Positions 1 through 9,160 of a DNA stretch of 64,000 nucleotides are shown here, in pieces. Source of the DNA: Xestospongia muta. Taxonomy: Eukaryota > Porifera > Demospongiae > Haplosclerida > Petrosiidae. A program made the translations under genes and the position numbers. Positions within the stretch are counted from its first letter, which is position 1; the number at the start of each line of letters is the position of its first letter. Below the pieces are notes generated by a model. It worked only from the letters and a program-made list of their open reading frames with translations, did not search any database and had not been told where the DNA came from. The stretch is taken from assembly GCA_963693285.1 (NCBI GenBank), contig OY848919.1:8055461-8119460 (forward strand). Direction: 5' to 3'.

Positions 1-125
1 TGACAAAAATTATACATGTACATGTACTAATTTTTACTTTTGTTTTTTAATACTGCATCTGGATGACTCTTTTATTCAATGTCCCCTAATGTAACCCTCA
101 TTATGTTGCAGTGTCAAAGCATCCT

Positions 126-490
126 CTATATAAAATGTAGCCAATATTTTGTTATTAATTGCCTAGCCAATATTTTATTAATTATTAGCTTGGAGCCAGT
201 CTGCTGGCTATAGTACAGGTATATCCTCCCTCTTTAGGTGTCTTAGAGTTAAGTTTTGCAACAAGTTGTGTAATTGCTTACTTTTAGTAGTGTAGTTATA
301 TTTTCATTACTACTCATATCTTGTATTTTTTAATAAAATTCTCTATATAAAATGTACTAGAGTGCCTAGCCAATATTTTGTTGGAAATTATTAGCTTAGA
401 GCCAGTCTGCTGCCTGTAGTACAGGTATATCCTCCCTCTTTAGGAGTGTTAGGGTTAAGTTTTGCAACAAGTAAATCCCATTATGTAATT
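126..490. repeat. Interspersed repeat, two copies (third at 3478-3645)
   Basis: A roughly 145-bp sequence beginning TCTATATAAAATGTA and including 'agccagtctgctg', 'tagtacaggtatatcctccc' and 'aagttttgcaacaagt' occurs at about 126-267 and 342-490, and again, more diverged, at 3478-3645. It has no open frame. It could be a MITE or solo-LTR fragment, but no terminal repeats or target duplications are clear. Confidence 0.65.
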
Positions 491-1166
491 GGCTACTTTT
501 AGTAGTGTAGTTTATATCATTAGTAGTTGTATATTTACTAATTTGTGTCTAATGTAATTCTCATGTTAACTGCATCCGAATGACTCCTGTATTCAATGTC
601 CCCTAATGTAACCCTCGTTATGTCCCAGTCTTAAAATCACTGTCCCTTAACGTAACTCTCATTATATCCTACTGTCAATGTAATCCTGTAAGTATCCTTG
701 TGTCCTACGTATTAATCTTTAAGTCCATTATGGTCCTACCTATTAATCTTAGTTAAGTCCACTGCGTTTGCTGTGTCCAAATGACTCTTCTATTCGTTAT
801 TTCCAAATGTAACCCTTATTCCAGTGTCAAAGTATCCTGTGTCCATACCTATTATTGTTGTTGTTATGTCCTATTATTGTTGTTGTTGTTATGTCCACTG
901 TGTTCACTTTTCCAAACAACTCTTATATATTCACTACCCACTAATCTAACTGTCATTATATCCTTGTTTCTCCTTATTTAAGTCCACTAGGTTCACTGTG
1001 TCTGAATCTACTGTACCCATAGTAACCTGTGTCCTTAGATATTATGTTCTAAGTCTACTGTCTACACTATGTCCAAATGACTTCTATCATTTGTATCCTA
1101 ATTTACCCTTCAATATATCCTTGATTATTTTTACCTATTATTTTATAAATTCCATTATGTTCACTT

Positions 1167-1334
1167 GTGTCAAAACAACCATTCTATTGACTATCCCCTA
1201 ATGTAACTGTCATTATATTCCTTAGGTATCCATTTATCTCTTCAATTTTTGTGTCAAAACAACCATTCTATTGACTATCCCCTAATGTAACTGTCATTAT
1301 ATTCCTTAGGTATCCATTTATCTCTTCAATTTTT
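1167..1334. repeat. Exact 84-bp tandem duplication
   Basis: Positions 1167-1250 are repeated essentially without change at 1251-1334; both begin GTGTCAAAACAACCATTCTA. The identity against a background of diverged units marks it as a recent duplication inside the older repeat. Confidence 0.9.
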
Positions 1335-1339
1335 CAATT

Positions 1340-1885
1340 GAACCCTATAATTTATCATGTCTGTCCATACCACCATACATTTATCTTTTCAAGTGATCCC
1401 TATATGAAGATTGCTAGGCATTAATCAGTCTCTATTTATCAAATGGAGGAAACCTCAATTAAACAGTCTTTGTTTTATGACTTCAGCTCTGAGGTAACCA
1501 TAATATTATTGTAGTTCAATGCATGTAGGTTTACATACCCAGTATTAACCATTTAGACGGATTAGTACTGCATTGACCATGCATTATGGTTGGTAGCCTA
1601 ATTCTTTCTCTATTCTTACTGTTCTTTTAAAGTTGGTACAACTTACAATGAAGAATGCTTCAAAAACTTTGCCATAAATACTATCAATATCTGTTCAATG
1701 TTTGTCCTGGTAAGGAGAGTGAAAGTCTGGATAGATTGCTGAGCATATAAATAGATGGCACAAGTATAATATATCATTTAAGAACTATGTATCGATCCAT
1801 TTATTCAACTATTTATTATGTCTGTCCATGCATCCATCCATCTTTGAAAAGAAGGTGAGGGAGTGTCATGTATTTCAATCTAATA
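1340..1885. repeat. Interspersed 0.4-0.5 kb module (copy 1)
   Basis: This is one copy of a module found about nine times in the first 18.5 kb. Its landmarks, in order, are 'atccatccatttatc', 'caaatggaggaaacctcaat' (here at 1439), 'gaggtaaccataatatta', 'agtactgcatcgacaatgca' (about 1564), a pyrimidine tract ending ttttacag-like (here ttttaaag), 'ggtacaacttacaatgaag' (about 1632), and 'tgtcctggtaaggagagtg'. The copies have no common long open frame. The acceptor-like and donor-like sequences make it look exon-bearing, but I cannot name a product. Confidence 0.6.
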
Positions 1886-2600
1886 GGAACTCTTCAGCAC
1901 CAGCACTACTACATCCGTGGGAGTATCCAACAACCCCTTAGAGTTGTGAAGAATGCTTATTTGAAATGGATAGATGCGATGCCCTTAAAATGGACGTCAT
2001 CAGCAGAGACGATGGAGAAGCTCTGACAGTGGTTTCAAATTTTTGAAGTCCTGACAAAGTGGTTTCTGATAATGGTACGAATTTATAGACAACAATGGCA
2101 TTGTACACACTAGAATTGCACCTTACCATCCATCTAGCAATGGCCAAGCAGAAAGAGCAGTACAAATTGTCAAACGGGGAATACAGAACCAGACTGATGA
2201 AACTCACCTGCTGAGTTAACGTTGGTCCTAAGCTAAAATTGCAGTTAGATCAGCTACATGCAGACCTCAACAGGAAAGTTCAAGCAAAAATGATTAGGAA
2301 AAAGGGGTGTCATGATAAAGGTACTAAGTTACACAAGTTTAAGATTTGAGATAATATGTACCTTAAGAATTTTCATAGGGGAGACTAATGGCTACCTAGA
2401 GTGATATGTCAAGTAAACGGCCCGGTATCATACGTAGTTAGGTTGACTGATGGATGAGAGTTAAAACATCATATAGATCATTTCAGATCTTGTTGGGATG
2501 GAGAAGAAATAAAGCTCAGCCAGACGTGAGTCGTATTCACTGAACCTCGATCAAATGAACCAACTGTTACTTTACATATATCCACTCATCAAAGGAATTT
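1886..2600 (+). pseudogene. Ty3/gypsy integrase remnant (element A)
   Basis: Broken + strand frames match the integrase end of a Ty3/gypsy Pol. Visible pieces are the core start (NAYLKWIDAMPL), a PDKVVSDNGT segment with the second catalytic Asp, and a HPSSNGQAERAVQ segment carrying the catalytic Glu near 2130-2160. A C-terminal segment follows (LNRKVQAKMIRK, then NGPVSYVV). Several stops and frameshifts separate these pieces, and a stretch between the core and the C-terminal domain is missing. The enzyme would have joined element cDNA to host DNA, but this copy cannot make it. It is followed by a polypurine tract and a truncated LTR, and it is paralogous to 11,706-12,400. Confidence 0.85.
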
Positions 2601-2663
2601 ACCTGGTATCATAATACTGATTGATTTGGTTTTAAATGTGCAAGTGTTATTATATATGTTTCT

Positions 2664-2767
2664 AAGGCAGGAAGGAATGTAATAATGTGTTATTATGTAT
2701 GTGTTATGAATATGATTATTGTTCCTGTCCCACCATAACTTGATATTGTGCATGCTATAAGTGTCTA
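2664..2767 (+). repeat. Polypurine tract and truncated gypsy LTR (element A)
   Basis: The purine run AAGGCAGGAAGGAA (2664-2677) leads straight into TGTAATAATGTGTTATTATG, the start of the LTR seen complete at 10,393-10,500. Here the LTR stops after 'aagtgtcta' at about 2767 and passes into module sequence, so its 3' end is lost. Confidence 0.75.
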
Positions 2768-3340
2768 AAATCTCTTTAATTCTGTCCTTGTAAGGAGAAT
2801 GAATGGCTGGGTGGATCGTGAGGATATGAATAGATTGTACCTGTACAGTATATCTTTGATAGCTATGTGTCAGTCCATTTGTTCAATTATTTATCATGTC
2901 TGTTCATGCATCTATCCATTTAGCTTTTCAAGTGATCCTTATATGAAGATTGCTAGGAGAAAACCTCAATTAAACAGTCTTTGTTCTATGACTTCTGCAT
3001 TGAGGTAGCCATAATATTAATTTTGTTCAATGCATGTAGGTTTACATACCCGGTATTAATCATTTTAATTTCATTAGTACTGCATCGACAATGCAGTGTA
3101 GTTGGTAGCCTAATTCTTCCTCTATTGTTATAGTTTTTTACAGTTAGTACAACTTGCAATGAAGAATGCTCAAAAACTGCAGTAAATACTATCAATATCT
3201 GTTCAATGTTTGTCCTGGTAAGGAGAGTGAATGGCTAAATAGTTGATTGAGTATATAAGTAGATGGTACCTATATAATGTATGTTTTGAGAGCTATGTAG
3301 CAATGCATTTATTAAACTATTTATGTCTGTGAGACATATT
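2768..3340. repeat. Interspersed module copies, decayed
   Basis: The module landmarks recur: 'gtccttgtaaggag' near 2785, 'aaacctcaattaaacag' near 2962, 'agtactgcatcgacaatgca' near 3075, 'ggtacaacttgcaatgaag' near 3144. No credible gene is present. Most of this stretch after 2880 has no counterpart in the duplicated block B. Confidence 0.6.
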
Positions 3341-3690
3341 AACTTGTATGTTCATGGATAATGTTATAAATAGTTGGACATGATAGGAGTGAAGGTGACC
3401 ATGGATGCATTCTTGATATCCAATCCTATGCAACTGATGCAATTGCCTATATGGAAGATATGAAAGCCCTAATAGCATCCTTTATATAAAATGTACAGAA
3501 TGTCTAGCCAATGTTGTATTATATAATATTAGCTTAGAACCAGTCTGCTGCCTATAGTAGAGGTATACCCTCCCTCTCTGAGAGTCTTAGGGTTACATTT
3601 TGCAAGAAGTACATCCCATCTTGTAACTGCGTAATTTAAGTAGTCTAGTTATATATTAGTAGTAGTCATATAATGTATTATGTCAAGAAT
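3341..3690. other. Short unassigned stretch plus third copy of the 145-bp interspersed repeat
   Basis: From about 3370 a + strand frame stays open for about 37 codons (GHDRSEGDHGCILDIQ, then AYMEDMKALIASF) before a stop. It reads like protein but is too short to assign, and it has no start codon. Positions 3478-3645 are the diverged third copy of the repeat at 126-490. The whole stretch is absent from block B. Confidence 0.35.
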
Positions 3691-4809
3691 TATAATACAA
3701 GTGAATGTACTAATGTAAATAGATATATGTGACATATCTATCAAATAGTATATACCCTTACTGCCTATATCTTATCTAAAAGAAATAATATTTAATGAGG
3801 AGATATAACTTGTAAGTTCGTCCTTCTGGGATTTTTGTTATATTTATATCTCCCTTGTCTATTACTGTACATTGCATCTACAGTTTACGTGTATGTTGTG
3901 CTTGTTTGTCCTTTTCTATTCTAACAGTTATAACTGTGTTGTCTTGTGTGTTCTACCTTACAAGGTTGATATTTTCTAGTTATAGATGTTAATGGAGTAG
4001 AATATATAGTCGTACTAAATTGCTAATTTCTGGATAATGAAGAATATGTGAGGCTCTGTTATAAATCTTCTGTGTTTTACCTTACAATGTTGATATCTTT
4101 CTAGTTACAGATGTTAATGGAGTAAAATATATAGTGAGACTGAATTGCTAATTCCTGTATAATGAAGAATATGTAAGACTGTGTTATAATTAATGTTGTG
4201 TTTTCTCTATGTGTATCACTGATCTATAGTAAGTTTTGTAAAAATTGGTTAGCCAGACTTTACTCTTATGTCTGTAGGAACAGACTGGAGTTTATATACT
4301 GGCACTGGTCTGTGGAATATTTGTAAGAGTTTAGTCTGTAAGATTTTGTACAATATTCTATCAATCTTATAGGGAGTAATAGGTCTTCCATCTTACTTCT
4401 TGATTACTTGTGTCTATATATCACACTACTCATGATAAGTTCATTCTATTCATTGATATCTGACATTACTATATCTACAGGTATTAAATATTACACATAC
4501 AGATTGTGGATTACCTTTTACTTATAGCTTTATGTGTCATAATTAAGAAAGTAAAGATTTTTTACATAATTTTGTTGTGATCTTTTTCTTTACAAATCTA
4601 TCTCTACCTCCTAGATAACAATGAAAGTTTAAATAAATATTCTTGCTTTATATTCAGGTTTATATATTGTACTAGATAATGTCCAGTTTTTACCAGTATC
4701 TTGTATATCACCCATACACATACTCACATACATGCAGATGAAGTACCTAATAATTGGTAAGTATATGAATAATATATAAACATTAACTGTTACTTTGACA
4801 ATATAATTT
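3691..4809. other. AT-rich region upstream of exon-like array 1
   Basis: I recognise no gene. It contains a tandem duplication (period 124 bp, about 3940-4187). It also has several donor-like GTAAGT sites (for example 3811, 4210 and 4757), any of which could belong to an upstream exon of the array. It is duplicated at about 12,710-13,809. If the array is transcribed from the + strand, its promoter and first exon should lie here or further left, but nothing fixes them. Confidence 0.5.
3940..4187 (+). repeat. 124-bp tandem duplication with an exon-like open segment
   Basis: Two units (shared 'accttacaa' at 3955 and 4079) each contain a pyrimidine/AG acceptor-like site, then a segment reading DVNGV(E/K)YIV..LNC, a TAA stop, then FL(D/Y)NEEYVRLCY. 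The units differ at several third positions that leave the residues unchanged (Val, Phe, Val, Arg, Leu), but also at three or so replacement sites. Both share the stop at the same place. It may be a terminal exon or a decayed one. A second pair lies in block B at about 12,940-13,190. Confidence 0.5.
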
Positions 4810-4869
4810 AATACTACCAAATGTAATACTACCAAATGTAATACTGCCAAATGTAATACTGCCAAATGT
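4810..4869. repeat. Left inverted arm of exon-like array 1 (4 x 15 bp)
   Basis: Four 15-bp units, AATACTACCAAATGT twice and AATACTGCCAAATGT twice. Their reverse complement, in the matching order, is at 6563-6618 on the other side of the array. A minus-strand open frame over it (repeats of HLAVL) is only a product of the repeat. Confidence 0.9.
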
Positions 4870-4943
4870 AACATTGTCAATATAATATTGTAATGTCAGT
4901 GTATAATCCATTATTACATCTTATTTCTGTTTTGTTTCTATAG

Positions 4944-6520
4944 CATCGTTGGACATCAGGGTCAAGGCTCAAGACACTCATCTATCTCAAAGAGCCTGAG
5001 GGAGTAAGTTTACAGCATACACTACTAGTTACATAAATTTATGATACATCATTGCTCTTATTTCTATTTTGTTTCTATAGCATCGTTGGACATCAGGATC
5101 TAGGCTGAAGACACTCATCTATCTCAAAGAGCCTGAGGGTGTAAGTTTACAGCATACACTGCTAGTTAGATTAATTCATAACACATCATTACTCTTAATT
5201 TCTATTTTGTTTCTATAGCATCGTTGGACATCAGGATCAAGGCTCAAGACACTCATCTATCTCAAAGAGCCGGAGGGTGTAAGTTTACAGCATACACTAC
5301 TAGTTAGATTAATTCATAACACATCATCACTCTTAATTTCTATTTTGTTTTTATAGCATCGTTGGACATCAGGATCAAGGCTCAAGACACTCATCTATCT
5401 CAAAGAGCCTGAGGGTGTAAGTTTACAGCATACACTACTAGTTAGATTAATTCATAACACATCATCACTCTTAATTTCTATTTTGTTTCTATAGCATCGT
5501 TGGACATCAGGATCAAGGCTCAAGACACTCATCTATCTCAAAGAGCCTGAGGGTGTAAGTTTACAGCATACACTGCTAGTTAGATTAATTCATAACACAT
5601 CATCACTCTTAATTTCTATTTTGTTTCTATAGCATCGTTGGACATCAGGATCAAGGCTCAAGACACTCATCTATCTCAAAGAGCCGGAGGGTGTAAGTTT
5701 ACAGCATACACTACTAGTTAGATTAATTCATAACACATCATCACTCTTAATTTCTATTTTGTTTCTATAGCATCGTTGGACATCAGGATCAAGGCTCAAG
5801 ACACTCATCTATCTCAAAGAGCCGGAGGGTGTAAGTTTACAGCATACACTACTAGTTAGATTAATTCATAACACATCATCACTCTTAATTTCTATTTTGT
5901 TTCTATAGCATCGTTGGACATCAGGATCAAGGCTCAAGACACTCATCTATCTCAAAGAGCCTGAGGGAGTAAGTTTACAGCATACACTACTAGTTACATA
6001 AATTCATGATACATCATTGCTCTTATTTCTATTTTGTTTCTGTAGCATCGTTGGACATCAGGATCTAGGCTGAAGACACTCATCTATCTCAAAGAGCCTG
6101 AGGGTGTAAGTTTACAGCATGCACTGCTAATTAGATTAATTCATAACACATCATTACTCTTAATTTTTATTTTGTTTCTATAGCATCATTGGACATCAGG
6201 ATCAAGGCTCAAGACACATCTATCTCAAAGAGCCTGAGGGTGTAAGTTTACAGCATACACTGCTAGTTAGATTAATTCATAATACATCATTACTCTTAAT
6301 TTTTATTTTGTTTCTATAGCATCGTTGGACATCAGGATCAAGGCTCAAGACACTCATCTATCTCAAAGAGCCTGAGGGTGTAAGTTTACAGCATACACTA
6401 CTAGTTAGATTAATTCATGATACATCATTACTCTTAATTTCTGTTTTGTAACTATAGCATCGTTGGATGTCAGGATGAAGGGTCAATCAAGACACTTCAT
6501 TTATCCTAAAGAGTCTGGGG
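4944..6520 (+). repeat. Array 1: twelve 60-bp exon-like units with 78-bp intron-like spacers
   Basis: Units start at 4944, 5081, 5219, 5357, 5495, 5633, 5771, 5909, 6046, 6184, 6320 and 6458. Each is preceded by a pyrimidine-rich TTTCTATAG (or variant) and followed by GTAAGTTTACAG, so each looks like an exon of exactly 60 nt in a 137-138 bp period. Ten units are intact and encode the same peptide, HRWTSGSRLKTLIYLKEPEG, in the frame starting at the first base, which means phase-0 introns on both sides. Unit 10 (6184-6241) has lost 2 nt and is frameshifted. Unit 12 is a diverged end unit reading HRWMSG then TGA at 6476-6478. The peptide is basic, with no cysteine, signal or membrane segment, and I do not recognise it. 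No upstream exon in the right phase could be identified. Confidence 0.8.
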
Positions 6521-6562
6521 TGTAAGTTAACAGCATACACTACATTTTGACATGTAATGACT

Positions 6563-6618
6563 GGCAGTATTACATTTGGCAGTGTTATATCATTGGTAGT
6601 ATTACATTTGGTAGTATT
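6563..6618. repeat. Right inverted arm of exon-like array 1
   Basis: GGCAGTATTACATTTGGCAG followed by further TTGGTAGTATTACA-type units. This is the reverse complement of 4810-4869 with only a few mismatches and a short indel, so the two arms could pair across about 1.7 kb of transcript or DNA. Confidence 0.85.
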
Positions 6619-6624
6619 ACATAG

Positions 6625-8108
6625 TTACAGTAAAATGTTGTGTATCTGTGTCAACACTTCCCCATATATCATAAACAATTATATAATCTCCAACAGTAGG
6701 TAATGGTGAGTATTGAGAATAATTTAATTATACCCTCTAGAGCAAAGGACAAAGGTGAGTGAGTATGTCAGCCAGAGTGATATCTGATGAAGTCAGAAGC
6801 AACTAATTAATAGTCTCGTTGCCAGCATCATACATACCAAGGTTTTTTTGATGTGAAATGAATATTAATTAAACCTGGGGTGTGGTCAAAATAAGCCACA
6901 CCCAAAATATTTACTGGGTGTGGTTATCAAAGCTTAATGAGTAGGTGTGGTGTTTCCAGTTAGATACAGATTTGTGGGTGTATTATTTACTATTTGGGTG
7001 TGGTTATAATACAACTCACCTATTGCCATAGGTTTATTATGATATGGTTCTCTGATATTATAATACTGCATATGCTTTTTGTGTGCCTTAACAAAATTCT
7101 TTTAAAAGGTTATGGTATGGTCAGATTTAATTTTATTACTATTTGTACTGTACTTAAGTATTATTAAATTCAAAAGGTATGACTTATTTTAGCTTAATAG
7201 GATATAAAATTATATTTTTTGAGCGTATTTGGCCATTTAAAAGGAATTAGATGTTGGAAGGGTAGGAGGATGGCAATACAGCAGCACCTCCATATGCAGT
7301 GTGTTAGGAGCATCATAGGTATCCTAGCTATGATGTACTGAGAGTATTGTCGATCCTCAGTTCATTCTTAAACTGTATAGGCAACTTTGTTGATGTTGAC
7401 TTTGACTAGTAGATTCTAAGTTTGAAATTGTTCCGGCAAAAAATTGCATCATCAATTGGTGTTTTACAGTTAGACTAAGGCCTTCTTTTTAAGTGGGTTT
7501 GTTACAGATTCAATTGCTTCTGCTATTGTTTGAAAATACATGTCCAAATGCTTGTTTATAATATGACACAAGCTACACTGGAATGCAAAGAATCTCTATC
7601 ACACTCTCTTCCAGGTTTAACCCACTGCATCAGCTAACATATCGAGGTAGTCATGACTGTGTATCCTTCACTAGCAACATCCAAAGTCTTCAATTCAACT
7701 TTTATTTGAGAGTTCTTGGATAGTCTATTTAATTTTAAAACCTGATGCTCACAGGATTTATTTAAAATTTTTGACGGCTGTCAAAGTTTACTGTTTTTGA
7801 TATTGACTGCAATACTATACATCATGACATCATACTTTTACCCCATCAACACCCCCTCACTAATTATGATTTTCTTGACTTATATAAAATGGCTCATTTA
7901 GTGTTTTACTTACTAAAATTCCAAGTTAGACCTTAACTCTCTCAAAACGTTTAGAGATTTTAGATACTTTGCCCCTCAAATGTAGTTACATTAGTGAGTT
8001 TAGAGAGATTGACTCTTTAAAATAAAGAATTTAGACAGTTTAAACTTCAGAGATATCAGAGTTCATATGATAATAACCTCTAAAGAGATAAGAGAGTTTT
8101 ATCTTTAA
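6625..8108. other. AT-rich non-coding region between array 1 and the module
   Basis: No gene is recognised. Block B repeats it at about 15,345-16,740, and the part after 7616 recurs a third time at 17,411. A minus-strand patch around 7480-7600 reads protein-like for about 35 residues (INKHLDMYFQTIAEAIESVT) but is bounded by stops. Positions about 7930-8108 are rich in 'gtttagag/ctctttaaaataaag' strings that loosely resemble the satellite further right. Confidence 0.5.
6878..6903. repeat. GGGTGTGG / CCACACCC hairpin and related motifs
   Basis: Arms of 8 bp (6878-6885 and 6896-6903) flank a 10-base loop. More GGGTGTGG motifs follow at about 6918, 6950 and 7005. The same structure occurs in block B. 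It resembles the edge of a short non-autonomous repeat, but no full element could be delimited. Confidence 0.6.
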
Positions 8109-8929
8109 GGGATCACATTAGGAATATTACTAGGCCTTTATCAGTCTGGTCTATTTATCAAATGGAGGAAACCTCAATTAAACAGAGTCTATTTGTGATC
8201 CATGACTGGTCATGTAAATGTTTTTTTGTTCAATGACTTCTGCTTTGAGGTAGCCATAATATTAATGTAGTTCAATGCATTTAGGTTTATGTACACAGTG
8301 TTAACAACTTTATATTGATTAGTACTGCATCGACAATGCATTATAGTTGGTAGCGTAATGCTTTCTCTATTCCTTTTGTTCCTTTACAGTGCAACTCTGC
8401 TGTGAATACTATCAAAATTTCTTTCATTCTTTTCTTGTAAGTAGAGTGAATGGGTGGATAGATCATGAGCATATGAATAGATAGTACCTGTACAATGTAT
8501 CTTTGATAGCTATATATCAATCCATTTATTCAATTATTTATCAATACATTATCATGTCTGTCCATGCATCCATCCATTTCTCTTTTCAAGTGATTCCTAT
8601 GTGAAAATTGTTAGCCATACATCAGTCTCTACTATTTATCAAATGGAGGAAACCTCAATTAAACATTTTTTTCTATGACTTCTGCATTGAGGTAGCCATA
8701 ACATTAATGTAGTTATATCCATGTAGGTTTACATACACACTATTAATCATTTTAGTTTGATTAGTACTGCATCGACAATGCATTATAGTTGGTAGCCTAA
8801 TTTTTTCTCTTTTACAGTTGGTACGACTTACAATGAAGAATGCACCAAAACTCTGCTGTAAATACTATCAATATCTGTTGAATGTTTGTCCTGATAAGGA
8901 GAGTCAATGTCTGGATAGATTGTGTCTAA
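8109..8929. repeat. Interspersed module, two copies
   Basis: Module landmarks occur at 8159 and 8639 ('caaatggaggaaacctcaat'), 8321 and 8760 ('agtactgcatcgacaatgca'), and 8818 ('ggtacgacttacaatgaag'). The second copy runs directly into gypsy reverse transcriptase sequence at about 8930, which gives an open frame from 8818 that is half module and half RT. Confidence 0.65.
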
Positions 8930-9160
8930 AGAAGGAGAGGTGTCAGTTCATGCTGCCAGAAGTGGATTATCTGAGACATCGAATCACAAAAGAAGGTATC
9001 AAACCAATGGACAAAAAGGTCAGAGCAATCACGCAAGCACGTACACCCAACAATGTATTTGAGTTGAGATCATTTTTGGGCTTATTAATTTTTACAGTAA
9101 ATTCTTACCAAACCTTTCTTCTGTTTTCAGTCCCTGATTTATATGTTACTCCATAAGTCG
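8930..9160 (+). pseudogene. Ty3/gypsy reverse transcriptase, C-terminal fragment (element B)
   Basis: The open frame ending at 9156 contains the RT thumb and connection signature of Ty3/gypsy elements: KERCQFMLPEVDYLRHRI, then KEGIKP, then KVRAI, then ELRSFLGLL. The catalytic YxDD part is absent because the frame begins in unrelated module sequence. The frame breaks at the RT/RNase H boundary. It is a fragment of the same element family as the copy at 18.5-21.5 kb. Confidence 0.85.

Larger units (their letters stand above)
1..1340. repeat. Degenerate tandem repeat, roughly 65-100 bp units
   Basis: No credible gene is seen here. The stretch is built from diverged units sharing a core like CCCTAATGTAACCCTCATTA preceded by a 'gtgtccaaatgactctt'-type leader. 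Recognisable units start near 55, 570, 768, 898, 1068, 1167 and 1251. Small open frames in it (781-981 and 998-1201) are low-complexity and unlike any protein. The units are too diverged to give a clean period by eye. Confidence 0.6.
1395..8660. repeat. Segmental duplication, copy A
   Basis: This whole block reappears at about 11,210-17,410 in the same orientation and order: module, gypsy integrase remnant, LTR piece, 124-bp duplication, exon-like array with flanking inverted arms, GGGTGTGG hairpin, AT-rich tail. The offset between copies shrinks from about 9.8 kb at 1640 to about 9.0 kb at 4944 and 8.6 kb at 8109, because copy B lacks about 2880-3690 and has two fewer array units. Point differences are sparse by eye, so the duplication looks recent. 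Confidence 0.9.

Noticed and set aside
781..1201. Two + strand open frames rich in Leu, Tyr and Cys
   Set aside because: They lie in degenerate tandem repeat and follow its composition; no motif or conserved frame between units.
1938..2207. Minus-strand open frame (and 11,758-12,003) over the integrase remnant
   Set aside because: It is antisense to clear gypsy integrase codons; its conservation is due to the block duplication.
4732..4756. Candidate first exon for array 1: ATG CAG ATG AAG TAC ... followed by GTAAGT
   Set aside because: It ends one base into a codon, so splicing to the first unit would enter the frame that hits TGA within the unit. It does not fit the frame supported by the silent-change pattern. 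It may still be a tiny transcript but cannot be called the start of the repeated-peptide gene.
4629..4880. Minus-strand 83-aa open frame (and its twin at 13,629-13,880) with repeated HLAVL
   Set aside because: It is a translation of the 15-bp inverted-arm repeats and has no other protein-like content.
4944..6520. CRISPR-like appearance of the regular unit-spacer array
   Set aside because: Both the 60-bp units and the 78-bp spacers are repeated, so there are no unique spacers. Splice-like signals and the eukaryotic setting exclude CRISPR.
7480..7600. Minus-strand protein-like patch (INKHLDMYFQTIAEAIESVT)
   Set aside because: Only about 35 codons between stops, no start or splice sites in register, and the copies show no sign of frame conservation. 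Mentioned in the region entry only.
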